Below the pieces are notes generated by a model that did not search any database, was not told the origin of the DNA, and worked only from the letters and a program-made list of their open reading frames with translations. The position numbers and the translations under genes were made by a program. Shown piece after piece: positions 44,599 through 57,578 of a DNA stretch of 64,000 nucleotides. Every line of letters begins with the position of its first letter. Position 1 is the first letter of the stretch. This DNA is from Chimonanthus salicifolius (taxonomy: Eukaryota; Streptophyta; Magnoliopsida; Laurales; Calycanthaceae): assembly GCA_013350335.1 (NCBI GenBank), contig CM023542.1:2294001-2358000 (forward strand), given 5' to 3'.

Positions 44599-44779
44599 CA
44601 GGGGTTGAAAAATGGAAACGCCGATATATCTGTCGTTATGTATATCGGCCGATATTAGGTATTAATCGATTTATCGGCGGCAAAATTATTGTTTTTATTT
44701 ATTTTTTTACTTAAAATTACTGATATCAGCGATATATCGACCGATGTCTACTGAATATCGGCTGATATTAAAACCCATG
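44599..44779. mobile_element. hAT-type MITE (B1 copy of 523-705)
   Basis: CAGGGGTTGAAA ... AAAACCCATG. Flanks are ggaacaat and ggacaaac. The left flank differs from copy A by a base shift. Confidence 0.68.
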
Positions 44780-44896
44780 GGACAAACCACCTCTCCATTT
44801 GATGAGATGGTTAGCCTTTATGAAATGTTGTCAATGCAGCAATACAATCCCTTATCCATCTCTCCACACATGAGATCCGCTTGATGTGGTCTAGAT

Positions 44897-45098
44897 CAGG
44901 GGTAATAATTTCAACCACACATAGATGATCTCGGTCAATATGACCGATATTGATGAGCTATATCGACTGATATCATTAAATATCGCTGCTTTTGTTTTAA
45001 AAAAAAAAATTGATTTCTTCGTGGACTCGACCGATATTGACCGATATTTCTAATTTTAACTTTTTGTCCACGACCGATACTCGAGATTTAAACTCCTG
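44897..45098. mobile_element. hAT-type MITE (B1 copy of 825-1029)
   Basis: Same ends as the A copy, with two short deletions and one substitution in the interior. Confidence 0.55.
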
Positions 45099-45891
45099 TC
45101 CTGGATCACTTTGTAAGATTGATGAGGTGTACTAGTGTTACTTAGGGCCAATAAGTGGGCATATTCTGAGGTACATTGAGGTGGCTGAAAATTTATTGAT
45201 GGTGTTGTATGATGAGGTCCCAATTTAGTAGGTTGAAACTTTGCATTGAATCAATGTCGAGAAGTGAAAAAAAGGAAGCCTAGCCACCTCTGGTCACGGT
45301 GAACGTGGTGGCCCGTCGGTGGGTGGGTGGCGTGAATATACTTAAAAGACGGGGATTAATACTAAATTGGATAGTCCGGTCAATCAGCTTTGAATGAAAG
45401 AGGCAAAAGAAAAAGAAAACTTTGGCAAAACTTTTGTCGCTCCCCTTTCAAGAATACTAGATCGGACCATCAATCACTTAATTCTCTTTGTGGTGGGGTA
45501 ACATTTAATGGTATGATTTATAGAGAGCAAGTCCTAATAAAAAACTTAGAGCTACTCGACACGGAATGTCATAAATATTGACGATATTTACAAATCTATC
45601 ATATTTTTATCAGAAAAATATCATTAACGTGCATTTATCGACACGGTAGTAAATTCCCAGTAAAATTATATTAAAAACATGATAAACGGTAATATTGCGA
45701 TAATATCCCAATAAATTCTTAGTAAATTTCTAATATTTTTATTTATTATATTTTTCATAAATTTTTTCTATTAATTTTCTATTAAAAATATGATAATTTA
45801 AAAATACCCCATTATTATCGATTACCTTTAATATCCTGAGAACATATTTGTTAAAATACTTTATTTTGAGCAAGTACAAGCCATTATATTT
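45099..45891. other. Non-coding, no feature recognised
   Basis: B1 counterpart of 1030-1824. A 63-codon frame opened here by small indels (45390-45581) is a chance product: the A copy does not keep it. Confidence 0.4.
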
Positions 45892-46033
45892 CTGAACATC
45901 CTTTTAAAATGGGATCAACCTAATAAATTTTGTTCTGAACATCCTTTTAAAATGGGATCAACCTAATAAATTTTGTTCTCAACATCCTTTTAAAATGGGA
46001 TCAACCTAATAAATTTTGTTCTGAACATCCTTT
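45892..46033. repeat. Tandem repeat, 43-bp unit (B1 copy)
   Basis: Same 3.3 units as 1825-1966 with no change of copy number. Confidence 0.9.
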
Positions 46034-46340
46034 ATTTTCAGCAACTACAAGCCATCATATTCCTTTAAGGCTGTAAATATCGATTAAATTTTGTTCTAAT
46101 AAATATTGATTATATAAAATAAATTAATTACTGAAATGAAATTTAGTTCTTCTTAATTCCTTTTAAGGCGGTAATTGTCCAGATTCTCTCAGGAAGGTAA
46201 GGAATTCAAAGGATTTCTGGTTTTTTTTTCTTCTAAAAATTATAAAAATCCTAGAAAGTGAGACTTAGAAAAATCTTTTGTTCAGCACAATTAGGCCACT
46301 CATTCTAACATGGGCAAACTAGGTCAAGAGACAAAGGATA

Positions 46341-46488
46341 GAGTAAAATTCCCATTTTACTTCTACAAGTGTACCACTCATCAAGTATCGGTGTACTAAT
46401 AACATGCTGCTGCATGTATATGTTCTGCATATCGATACACTGGTACTTGATGAGCGATACACTGGTAGAAATAAATAGGAATTTTACC
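46341..46488. mobile_element. Foldback MITE (B1 copy of 2274-2421)
   Basis: Identical arms and TA flanks. Confidence 0.6.
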
Positions 46489-46490
46489 TA

Positions 46491-48259
46491 TTCCGTGTCT
46501 CCTAACAAATTTTGTCTGTACTAAGATAGGCGTCCGAACAATTATAAATCCCCTAAGCATTCAAGTTTCAATGCATGGAGTTAACACGGACTATTATTGC
46601 CAATTAATTTCTCCCAACTTCTTAATTAATAGACGCATGAAGTTAACATGGAATTTTTAATTAATTGAGATAGTACTATGTTTTTATTTATTGTAATGGT
46701 TAAAACTACTTTCTTAAATTTCTCTGAATTGATATTAATAATTGAATTTAATGCAGTACTTTTTGTGGAGTTGGACTCCAATGTTCATATAATTTACATT
46801 ATTTACAACTTCAACATTTGCAATTTAACTTCTTAATGGCTGATAATAAAACCCAATTGATGTTAGATTTTGTGGAGTCTGATTATCAGATATGTACTGT
46901 TGATTTAATTTTATAATTTTCGCATTGCACCGTTTGTAAATCTTAATCATGATAATATATAATGTCTTTTTTTTCGTAAGAATATGTTGTAGCAAAAACG
47001 GTAATGAGGGTAAGGATCATATTTTCTTTGATTTTTGACCTTTCAGTATTGTGAATCGGTATTGAACTCATAGATGTACTAAAAGTAAACTGCGTAAATC
47101 TCTCTATCGTAGTTTGATCCTGTATATTGATTTTTTTCCTTTCGTTGTTTTCGTACACAATTGTTGTTTTTGTATGACAGAAACATTTATTTCCTCTCAA
47201 CAGTCATACATTGGTGGCTATACATATTTTATGTTTGTAACATAAAATCCTAGTTCTGCCCCTGCCTACTGCATTAATTGAAGCATCATTATATGTTTCA
47301 TCCGCCAATTGATTCTTCAAAAATCATTCTTCTCAAATGTCCTATACTTAGAAAATTCCATCCCTCGTGCCCCCACAAGGTAAGGTTCCTATAAAAAAAA
47401 TTCATTTCCCCTTTAAGCTCTTTGATTCTTGTAATAACATATTTGAGAGTGTCTGTTTAATCAAATTTATAGTCTATTTTGGTTTGTTTCTCATTTTGGA
47501 TTAACGTGCACATGTTCGCGCACACACATGTAGAAAACCGTGGAAAATCTAACTCCGACGAGATTCATGGTGCCCATCCTAGTAATTTTTTTCACTTTCA
47601 CATTTGAAGTAAATACAAATGCAACTTGAAAATTCAACTCTAAGTCTGCATTTGGATTAGGATAAGAGAGAAAAAACAAAATTGACCCGTGTAACGAATC
47701 ATCAAAATAGAATGTTGGGTTAAAGAAGATTTAATCGGGTTTAACTGCGGTGATGCCATTGATATAAATATTATAAATTATATTTAATAATTAATTAAGT
47801 TTTAATTGATGAGTTGAAATAAGATTTTAAATCAAAAGATTATTGTTTAATATGTATCAGCAAAAATACTTTAATAAAATTTTAAATTATTTTACACAAG
47901 TGTTGTTTATAATTATTTATTGATTAATGATTTATACTGTCAATCTTATAATAGTTATCATGAAGATGAGTGAATTCATTATTCATTTTAAAACAAACAA
48001 ATTTAGTTATTCATAAAAAAAAAACTATTCAAAACTTAAAGTAGTAATTCATGGTGCAAAAATCATTATTTATTATAGAAACTAAATAAAATATGGTAAG
48101 AACCTTCACATGATATCTTTCATGGTTTTGAATACATTCCATGCACATCTCGTGCACAATAATTACCTAAAGCTGACACTATTGAATTTTGAGTTGTAAC
48201 GAGTTCATGAATAAAAGTTCAAAACAAGAGGCATGTGAATACTAGTTATCCATTGACTC
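46491..48259. other. Non-coding, no feature recognised
   Basis: B1 counterpart of 2424-4194. Only a few single-base length differences were seen. Confidence 0.4.
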
Positions 48260-48267
48260 AGTCTCCA

Positions 48268-48515
48268 CGGGGTTTGAAAAATCGAGATGTTGCCCGAATT
48301 TTCGTATCGGCTGAGATTTTTTTTTCTCTCTTCAATTTTTTTTTTTTTGAGAAATCTCGGTGGCTTTTTTTTTTAAAATCATTTTTAAAAAATAAAAGGC
48401 TGTTTTTAAAAAAAAATAAAAATATTGACCAATATGGGCTGGACCCACAACAGATATTTTTTTTTTTAAAAAAAGAAAAAATCGGCCGACGTATCAGCCG
48501 AGATTTATACTCCCG
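48268..48515. mobile_element. hAT-type MITE (B1 copy of 4203-4451)
   Basis: Perfect 8-bp duplication agtctcca at 48260-48267 and 48516-48523. Confidence 0.75.
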
Positions 48516-48523
48516 AGTCTCCA

Positions 48524-49408
48524 TTACATGGTAGGGCCGCATCTTCAGCAGATTGTGTTGGGCTTTAGGTATCTCTGAGCCCTGATCCAGTTTGCGACTA
48601 CATGCTCCAAATCAGTTATAAGCCCACTTTGGCCCAACTTGGTCAAATCCTACCTTGCCTCATTTGTATTTTCAATGGCCAGAATTGATTCTAGGTCTGA
48701 ACTGTATGTGTATTGAGACTTATCTGGGTTGGGGCTTTTCTTGGGCCTATGTTAGGGTTAGATTGGGCCTATAGAATAAATGTTATATTTATCTTATAAT
48801 ATTTGAGGAAATATGTAAGAAAAATTGGGCCTTACTTGGACTTTTTAATTAGATTGAGACAGCTTAGACCAAAAGCTGACCCAATTATACTAACTTATTA
48901 CATGACATTACCGTTTTTAACTAAATTATAAGTTGAATGAAATATATAATGTATATAATATAATTATTACTGTTATTATTATTGTAATCACTACTATTAT
49001 CATCACTGTTATCGTCATTATCATCTTGAATCAAGTTTAATCAATTTATAATCTACACTAACTTGATAACAGAAAGAATCCAATGATGAATCATTGTGGA
49101 AACACTTTTGTCGCACCAAACATTAGAGTTGGATATATGTTTCAACCACAAACGTCTATAATTGAACGTATAGACAACCATTGTAATCATTCTTTGCATC
49201 CGTTGAGTTTAGTTTAATTTCAAAGTGAAAAAGAATAGTCTTATTGTGTCTTTTGGCAGGTAAATTCTTTGTTTCTTTTAAATTTTAGTTTGACTTGTGT
49301 TGAATTAATTTATTTTATGCAAAGCAAATAAGGATCCACCACTGGCAATTAAATCCTTTTCTTTGTCACTGCTCTTTACGAATTGATGGATTCGTCGGAT
49401 TCTAAGTT
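48524..49408. other. Non-coding, no gene
   Basis: B1 counterpart of 4460-5344. Confidence 0.4.
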
Positions 49409-49481
49409 GGGACTGATGGGGCTCATACCTGCAGCTTCTGCCTTGATAGGGCAGTGCTCCGACCAATTGAACTATAATCAC
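49409..49481 (-). pseudogene. trnD-GUC: Plastid-derived trnD pseudogene (B1 copy)
   Basis: Same relic as 5345-5417. It differs at one place visible by eye (ttctgcctt here, ttctgtctt in A), where B1 keeps the plastid-like base. The anticodon is again ATC. Confidence 0.85.
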
Positions 49482-49503
49482 AGAAAGATCAAGTAGTGAC
49501 TAT

Positions 49504-49855
49504 TGTTGGGGTGCGAACAAGAGTTCCACATCGATTGTGAAAGGGAAAATTTAAAGACTAGTAAGAGATTGGGTCACTCGACCTATCAGACTAATCTTTT
49601 GGACTGGAAGTACAGTCCTAACAGTGGTATCAGAGCTAGGTCCCTAAGTCACAACATGTGAATTCAAAGATCCCTTAGTCGAATGAGATAGTTGGTGACG
49701 TTTTATTTGCGGGAGAGCCTCGTTTGAAGGGGTAATTGTTGGGGTGCGAAGTAGAGTCCAACATCGATCGTAAGAGGGAAAATCTAATGACTTATAAGAC
49801 ACCGAGTCACTCCATCTTTCAAACTTTCAGTTTTTTTTTGCCCAAATCCAGTTTC
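49504..49855 (+). mobile_element. TRIM (B1 copy of 5440-5790)
   Basis: The left LTR ends cctaaca here (cctaacc in A), with the primer-binding site TGGTATCAGAGCT at 49625. The second LTR starts at 49737 (TGTTGGGG). Confidence 0.8.
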
Positions 49856-50150
49856 TCTTGGTGCAAGAAACAACTGAGTGTGGCTTGTTCATCAACAGAA
49901 CATGAGTATCAACTTTTAGTGAACAACTTTTACGATCATATTATTGCAACAATATTAGCACAAATATATTGTTTCCAAACTGGTCTTTCATGCCAATCCC
50001 AAACACAAGGAAGTTGATTATTACTTTGTCGAGGAGAGTGGAGTTTAAATCAGGTAGAAGATACTTCCACAAAAAGTTTATCTGTTGCACCTTTTCAATT
50101 GATGAATGTCAAGCTTTCGATTCAACAAGTTTTCGTTAACTCTTGTGAGT
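49842..50150 (+). pseudogene. Ty1/copia RNase H relic (B1 copy)
   Basis: Same CKKQLSVACSSTEHEYQ region and downstream STKSLSV segment as in copy A. In B1 one frame runs from the TRIM LTR into it (49736-50017), which is fortuitous. Confidence 0.75.
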
Positions 50151-50835
50151 AGTACAACCATGATTATTGTTTTATCTAATACAAGTATTCATGCATTCTC
50201 CTCACACCGTAAATGAGAGAGTCTATTTCATTTATCAGTGCTTTCAAAGGGCTTTTCCAGTTATCCTCATGAAAGAATTTAGAAGTTTTTGAAGAGAATG
50301 TGAGAACATTGTATAAGTAGGATCGTACGAGAAAGACTTGTTCGCTGCCCCCAACAATCCAAGTCTTTTGTAAGTCCCTAAATCTCTCCTTTTACAACAA
50401 ATGTATAACTTGTTCGTTGCTGCAACAATTAAATAATCTCAATGTTGTTTGACTCTTAAATTACTCAATAATCATTCTCTAATATAAATGCATTTTGTTC
50501 TTTTGACCTTTGATTTAGGTACCATCAAAGGCTTACCACTCATTTCAATAACATGAATCATGATATCGGCAGTCATTATCAAATACCATCATTTGTCACA
50601 GCAGGGAAGATTACTTGATTTCCTCAACTCATATCCCAAAAGATGAGTAACCCTGTTTACCAAAAGTTCCTTAATACTTGTAATTCCTCATTCATTCAAT
50701 ATAAGCCCCTTCAAAATAGAAATCTAAAAAAAAACAAAAAAAAACCTTACTAACTTGTTAGTCAATTGGAACAGAGAGGAGAGTAATGTCAATGCACTTA
50801 CTAACTTCAGTCCCACTCTCACTTCTCTGATCAAT
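50151..50835. other. Intergenic/3' flank of WAK-type gene (B1)
   Basis: Counterpart of 6086-6769. No gene. Confidence 0.4.
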
Positions 50836-51738
50836 TCAGCCTAGAATAATCATCACAACCAGTGAGACGAGAAGGAAGATGATACTACCGAAAGGACTTG
50901 TTGAAATCCCCTTTGAAATGACCTTATCCTCTGCAAAACCAAAACATGTTAAAAACACATTAGAAAACAGAGAAAAAAGAAGAAGCAACAGCACTTGAAT
51001 CTACTCAAATATGGAAGTAAACAACTTACTGCACTCCTTTGGGTGACAAATGCACCTCAGCCCAATCCCACAGTTACCATTCTGCTTCGAACACTCGTCG
51101 CAAACATTGGGAACATGATCAGGAATCCCATAAGAGACTCTTGTCCCGAATTCAAAACCCTGAGCAGAAAGAGAAGATCTGTAAATTCTTCTGTAATGCG
51201 AACAGTTCAGACCTTTGGGATAAAAACCCACTTCCAATTTCTCATAGTCATCAAGAAACAAGCAAGAAAAGGGTTGTTCTTGAGCTCTGCAACCAAAGAA
51301 GCTGCTGCAGTTATGAGGAGCAGATGGCACTTGTTCTCCCTCCCTGTAATTGCAGTTGAATAGGAGAAGGGAGTTGGGTTGTGGAGGAGAGGGAAAACCA
51401 GCAGTAAGATGGGATGGGGATACGAAATGAGAAGAGGAAGAACAGGAAGAGTGAGAGATGGTGATTGTTTTCACTCTGTAATCTACGGAAGAGACGAGAA
51501 AGAGGCCTAGAGTGGTCCTGAAGTAGAGTTTCTGGGATTTGCAGAGGAGCATTTGATTTAGGAGAGAGGAAGATGGCCGTTGCTGGAGGGAGAAGGGGCT
51601 TTGGATTCTGAATTTTCCACAGAAACTTGTTTCATTAGCATATCTGGTTGTGGGTTGTGTTAAAGATGGAGAGAAGAAGAGAATTAAACAGAGGAGGGGA
51701 AGATAGATTTCAGATTTCCAGAGGGTTGGCATTGCCAT
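50836..51738 (-). CDS. Secreted WAK galacturonan-binding / WAK-associated domain protein (copy B)
   Basis: Exons 51738-51030 and 50930-50836 use the same splice junctions as copy A and again encode 267 residues with no stop or frameshift. Against copy A I count ten amino-acid changes: F23S, N33Y, I43F, Q54R, A68S, L118P, R134G, S138P, V147F and L250F. None removes a cysteine, and the signal peptide and terminal hydrophobic tail remain. N33Y changes the residue before the NET glycosylation sequon (34-37 region), and several others fall in the presumed wall-binding domain. Either both loci are active paralogues, or the two are alleles of one locus if the duplication is an assembly artefact. Domain and role as for copy A. 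Confidence 0.88.
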
Positions 51739-52049
51739 TGTTTCCTTTTGTTCTTCTTTCTGGCACGAAAAGGGTGTAGAAATTGAAATCTGCATTGCTT
51801 CTTATTTTTTGTTTTTTTATGGGCCCAATAATACATTTTTTTCCATGGAAAGGACTGAGGGAAATTACAAGCTGACAAACAAGAAAAGTTAAAGAAGAAT
51901 ATATTCTACAATTGAAAAAACAATCAATATCACTTTACTCTTCTGCGATAAGTATCACTTTAGGTAGAATATTTTATCTTGGTAGCTTTCGAAATTAAAT
52001 TGGGCTTGGAAGATGAACATACATAGGACATTTCTCTCCCACATTTAGT

Positions 52050-52710
52050 CTTGCCCCAGAACGGTCTATATACTAGTGTATGGCCCATGAATAGTCCATG
52101 TAATATTCACTGGCACAATAAAGTTTACATATTACTTTCTTCAGGCCCTAGTAATAGTTATTTGTTCATTTAAAGGACTTTGTTATAGGTCCAAAATATC
52201 TTCTAACAGGCTTCTAAAAATTATAGTAGCCACAGAAACAGGTTTTAACGGGCCTACAAATGATATTTACTGGCCTATCAACAATTATTGTAGCCCAAGA
52301 ATGACTCTGCATAGGATTTTACGATCCATGAGCAATTGTACAGACTCATTGATGATTTTACATGCGTAATAGCCCAATAGTATTTTTGCCTAAAAGTAAA
52401 ATTTTCAAGCCCATAGACAATGCTTAAATTATTATAAGGCCCAAAGAATGAATTTTTACAGGCCTGCCAACAATTATGATAGCTCAAGAATAGTTTAATA
52501 TAGGGCTTTAAGACCGATGAAAGAGTTTAACAGATCCATAGACGATTTTTACACAGCGAAAATAGTCCAGAAAACAACATTTTTTGCTCTGGGTAGTCAT
52601 TCTCAGGCCCATGAAAAATGCTAATGATGTTGGCAAGCCTAGAACAATATTTAGAAACATTTTCAGGCTTAAGGTAACTATTTTCTGGCCCTTCAATAGT
52701 TTTCAACATT
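52050..52710. repeat. Degenerate GGCCC-phased repeat (B1 copy)
   Basis: Counterpart of 7990-8660 with only point differences and short indels. Confidence 0.5.
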
Positions 52711-52734
52711 TTATGCATCCGTCTTAGGAAACAG

Positions 52735-52845
52735 GAGGTGTCAGGTTTGAGCCTCCATTGCCTCACTTGGTGTTTCTTAAAGGCAGTAGATATCACCTGT
52801 GGGAGTTTTACGCTGGGTTTTCACTTTTCTTCTCAATTTTTGTTG
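52735..52845 (+). mobile_element. SINE-like element, family S1 (B1 copy)
   Basis: Counterpart of 8668-8785 with tgtgggagttttacgctggg. Confidence 0.5.
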
Positions 52846-52867
52846 TCTCCTTTCTCAGTTATGTTTC

Positions 52868-54274
52868 TGTAATATGCCCCGTCCCGCTATGGGCGCGTTA
52901 TCTCTGAAATATCTCAAATCAACATAAAGAACGGATATCGGGTATATAATTTTTTTTTTTTTTGAAATGGGGTAATCCCATAAATCCAGCTAAAAACGAG
53001 CTAGAAACAAGAACGATCCAAAAATGGGCTCTAAAAGCTTTAGAAGGGATTCCAAAACAAATCAGAAGCAGCCCAAAACTGGGCCTGGAACGGGCCTGAA
53101 AGTGCTGGGCTGCTGGATTGGGCCTTGTTGCACTGAGTTGGGCTTAGAGCTGGGCCCACATCAGGTTAGGTCAGACTGTTTGGCTGAAACTGTAGTTGGG
53201 CCGAGCTAGCTAAAGAGATGGGCCGGGTACGAGCTGGACGAAAAGAACTAGGCCTGATTGCTGGGTTTGGCTCAGGAACCACATACTCAGTCCAATTGAG
53301 TCAGATGAGTTGCTCAACTCGACTCGACTCGGTTGGGTCAAGAAATTAGGGTTTCAAGAAAGAGTGGAGAGGAAAAAAAGAAGGAAACCAATGGTGGTGG
53401 CAGCGGCTGCTGAGATTAGGGTTTTGGATGGTTGTTGAGGGAGGGAAAATAGAGAATGAACTGAGATAAGAGAGAGGTGAGTGAGAGAAGAAAGAAAAGG
53501 AGGGAAAGAGATGAAGAGGAGGTGAGAGAAAGGAGGCCGAAATAAGTATAGAGAAGAGGAGGCAGCGGCGACACAAAGGGGGGATAGGATAGGGTTTTAA
53601 ATGGAGTGGGAAAGGAGGAAGGTGAAGAGGCGGCGGCGGGAAAAGAGGTTAGGAGCGGCGGCAGCTGCAAAGGATTTAGGGTTTTTGGGCTTAGGAGGAG
53701 AGGGATTGGAGAGAAGAGAAAGGAGAGGATGAAGGCTAGGATTTTGCAAAAAAAGATAGTAAAGGAGAAAGAGAATATTTATATGAGTGACTTAGGGTTA
53801 AGGCTAGGATTTGGGTTTTCTATATAAACATATATATTTTTAAAAGAGTTTTAATTGCAAACAAAAAATAAAATAAAATAAAAATCAGAACTCACAATCT
53901 TTTGTATCATGATTTTATTTTATTTATTAATATTACTATTATTAATATATATTTTTTTAAACCTTGAATGTGTTAAATCAAATTTTCAAAAAGAAGAGCC
54001 TTTGTATTTTCAAGAAAAAGAATTGAAAATCTGAAAAACTCAAACGTCGAACGTTGGGACATAAAAAAAGTGTGATTTCCAAATATTTTTCTTTGGACAA
54101 AACGTATAATAATTCAGAGTTACAAAATTATCCTTCGAGTCTCCGTACTCGAAATCAAGTAAACTGTGGCCCGTCTAAGGACCCACACTCTCTCAATGCG
54201 CCAAAATCCCGTAACATTTCAGAGATCCAAAAGTCTCCTAAAAGAATCGAGAAATTTCAGAACGGGACATCACA
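52868..54274. mobile_element. Solo LTR, 1407 bp (B1 copy)
   Basis: Same ends and GTTTC duplication (52863-52867 and 54275-54279) as 8803-10230. About 20 bp shorter, mainly by loss inside a gggcctgggc tract and in poly-T and aaaat repeats. Confidence 0.85.
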
Positions 54275-54279
54275 GTTTC

Positions 54280-55033
54280 TCTCACTTGCAGTTCCTGCAA
54301 TGTCCTCAATCAGCTCTTTCCAACTTCTTAGATATATTACATCCTAGAAGTTTCTATCATGGGGATGGGACTAGTGTGACTTGGGTTAAAGGTTAATTTG
54401 AACTCGGTTGATCTAATCTAGAAAATAAGTAGATTAATTTGACCCATTTAAAATATGTTTGATACGTTATCCGAGCTAAAACAATGCTTTGTATAACTCA
54501 ACCATTTGAATTATCTAAATTACATACACATAAGCACGTACCCCTCTCTTTTTTTATCATTATATGATATTTTTTAGGTTTAACCTTTTTTACGATGACT
54601 ATGTTATAGAAGTGGTGATTTATTTTCATGAATGTCCATTTTCTTAAAACAATATTAATACAATATACAAATATTTCATTTTTGTGTGATGGTATGGTAT
54701 GATTTGGTTATCTCTATCGTGCATTCTTACACTCAAAAATAATAATATCGGTCAATACATATCATATTGACCGATATGTACGATATTGACATATTTATCA
54801 ATTTAAATTCTTCACAAACTAAGTCAATGTCCCAAGCACACAAAAGCTTATATGTCTTTCCCCTTTTATAATTACTTCTACTCCTATTAATATTTCCCAT
54901 GGGGAACTGATGTGTCTTCTGTGTCTAATTTTTCCTATTATAGCATGCACCTTTTTTTTTTTTTTTTTCATTTCTTATTTCCGCTGGCTGGACCCACAAC
55001 ACATCCTGACTCTGTCACAGATTCCCTTCCAAC
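54280..55033. other. Non-coding; carries the empty site of the A-specific insertion
   Basis: Flanks of the A insertion at 10301-10498 are continuous here around catcc at 54340-54344. The ATATCGGTCAATA hairpin near 54747-54780 is perfect in this copy. Confidence 0.6.
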
Positions 55034-55500
55034 TCTGTTACACAACTTTGACTTGGCTTCGCATCGTGTTTCACTTCTGTTCTGAAACAATTTCTTCATC
55101 CACAAACCTATTTGGTTTGGCTCTTCCCCATGTCTTGGCTTTGTGACATGTTTTAGTCTTCATCTCCCATGGTTGTGATTCACGATGGCACATATAATTG
55201 TCTAAGTGTCAAACTAATGATTAAGATATCTATTTTATAAAATGAGATCTTGAATTTGATTCACAGCAGCAGATTTCCTTTCAACTCTGTTACACAACTT
55301 TGACTTGCTTCGCAGCGTGGAGCAATTTCTTCATCCACAACTCTATGTGGTTTGACTCTTCCCCATGTCTTGGCTTTGTCACATGTTTTAGTCTTTAGCT
55401 TTTCTGGTTGTGATTCGCGACGGCACAGATGATTGTCTAAGTGCCAATTTAATGCTCAAGATGTCTCTTTATGAAGTAAGGTTTTGAATTTGATTCACAC
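55034..55500. repeat. Direct repeat of about 240 bp, two units (B1 copy)
   Basis: Counterpart of 11184-11655 with a 10-bp difference near the unit junction (cacagcagcagatttcc). Confidence 0.7.
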
Positions 55501-55599
55501 TCAATATCAACGTCCACTTCCTGTATACTTAATCGGTGTGGATTGAGAACTTTATACATATTCGTAAAATTAGTCTCACATCTAATATGAGGTGAATAT

Positions 55600-56472
55600 T
55601 GTTAGCGTTTAGCGGAAATAAACACAATAAACGAAATAAAAATAAGCACACCATAAGACAAGAATTTTACGTGGTCCGGCTCACTTGATCTACGTCCAGG
55701 GAGCGACAAAAAACTTCACTATATGAGAAAGAAATAAATACATGTACAAGATTAACTCCCTGAGTTAAAGCCCAAATCCGAAGTCCTGAACCCCTTGTAC
55801 ACCCATGTATACAACATACATCACCTCTCAGTCGGTGTTTGTATCTCTTTCCTACTCAGAAAAGTGAATCCAACTCCTGTCTCGCTCTTCTCTCCGCTTC
55901 CTACGTTCTACAAGCACATCCCGAAATGCTTTACGAACGCGAGGGTGCATTTCCTTTATAGTGTGTTCCCGTACACACTCATGTCTTGCTGCAATCACCC
56001 CACCTTCTCTACACATATGACGAAGGTGCCATCTCCACGTGTACCCACAAAGGCTGAAAGGCCCTTCACCATGCAGTAACCCTCTCGACTACATCTTAAT
56101 GCCGTTGTTGGTGTGATCTCAAACGGATTCCACACACTATAGCAGCACCCACGATGACATATATGTACTTGTTATTGTCCACTTCATATTGCCATGTAGA
56201 TCCCTATCTTCTCTCCTTTTTATTCTCTTGCGGTGTTTCCACTACTTTCTAGTCGACTCTTGGCAGCTTCCTAATTTGATCAAGGTCCGTTTTAAGCAGC
56301 TGTTTTTCTCTGGCTTCCAACCAGTCGTCTGTTTCTATCCATGTTGCACATGACTACAACTTTCACAAGTAATATTCTTGCTATAAATAGATAATCCCAT
56401 CTATATCCTCTTCTAAATTTTCTGAATGAAAATCTCGACTGTAGATGTGGTGAATCAAACTATATCCCAACA
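55600..56472. mobile_element. Solo LTR, 873 bp (B1 copy)
   Basis: Same ends as 11752-12624 and the same length. The insertion therefore predates the A/B1 split but postdates the split from block Y', which lacks it. Confidence 0.7.
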
Positions 56473-56790
56473 AAATATATGCATATTATAAAAAAAATAT
56501 CAATATTTACTTTTGGTATTTGCAAAGCAATATTATGAATTAGAAATGAAAAAACAAGCTTTGAGTATCGGACAAGAAAAGAGCCTTGGATAAAAGAATT
56601 TGAAATGATTTTTAACTGGATCTATAATATATGCAGCCTTTAGATAAGAACGGTTCCCAAAGCATTCATTCTCAATCAAGTGTTAATGTACTAGTTTTTT
56701 TTCTTTCATGATTCTAAGTTTCCTGCATGATTAAAGTTGAAAACTTGAAACCTTCCTCTTGTTTTCTATTTGTTTACCTTTCATTCTATT

Positions 56791-56937
56791 CAAGATTTAA
56801 ATTTTGGATATCGGCCAATAATTCGGTTGGAAAATTTCTCTTTCCTATTTTTTTTTTTAAACCACCTTTCTCTACCAATATCAATGAGATATATAGGCGA
56901 TATATATCGAATATCGACCGAGATTTATTTTCCTTAT
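56791..56937. mobile_element. hAT-type MITE at the rearrangement junction
   Basis: Left target flank attctatt (56783-56790) is kept. The interior has gatatcggccaata and tcgaatatcgaccgag. The right end ttttcctta runs straight into block W (tagtaacctatcagatgcac) where copy A has CCTTG and then block Z, so the right target duplication is lost. Confidence 0.65.
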
Positions 56938-57578
56938 AGTAACCTATCAGATGCACTTAATTATTTAAAATACATCATTCAATTTATTAAAAAGTCTCAT
57001 TACTGAAGGTCAAACCGTCAGAAGAAAAGTCTGACTAGCCTAATTCTAAGAAAAAAGTAACCTAGTTTTGCAAAAAATCAAGGTGGGATGTTTCTCCATT
57101 TTCAAATGTACCCATTTAGACCTCCTTCTAATGGGCAGAAAATTTGACAGTTCTCAATAGAAATTCGGAAGCTCACTCACTCATCAGAGCTCCACCAATG
57201 TGACTATTGATTTTACTAACAATCTCAGAGTCTCTACATTGCGCCTAAGGGCCTTGAGATTTCAAAGCATCTCAGAGTCGACAGTCAGTCACTCTCAAAT
57301 CTCAATTAACTAGAAGTGAACGACAATCCATTTTAAAAAATTAGTGCATAATTATTTAAAAAGACTACTAGCTGAGAATTGAGACCACTTAATAAACTGT
57401 ATTAAAAAAACATAATTATTATAATGAAATCAAATTTATTTCAATCACGCTCTGTCCTGCAGCAAAATACAATATCAAATCTACTAAAGTCTTCTTCTTC
57501 TTCTTCTTCTTTTGTTTTTGTATTTTCAGAAATGAAATCTGATGAATCCCACTACATGAGAAGCTTCTTGTTCTGGTA

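Larger units (their letters stand above)
44525..56937. repeat. Segmental duplication copy B1 (blocks X and Y)
   Basis: Partner of 449-13095 with the same nested elements in the same order. It lacks the 198-bp insertion at A 10301-10498 and ends at the right edge of a hAT MITE. There it joins block W and not block Z. Confidence 0.95.

Noticed and set aside
44357..44658. Frames spanning the gap
   Set aside because: Contain a run of unknown residues from Ns; not interpretable.
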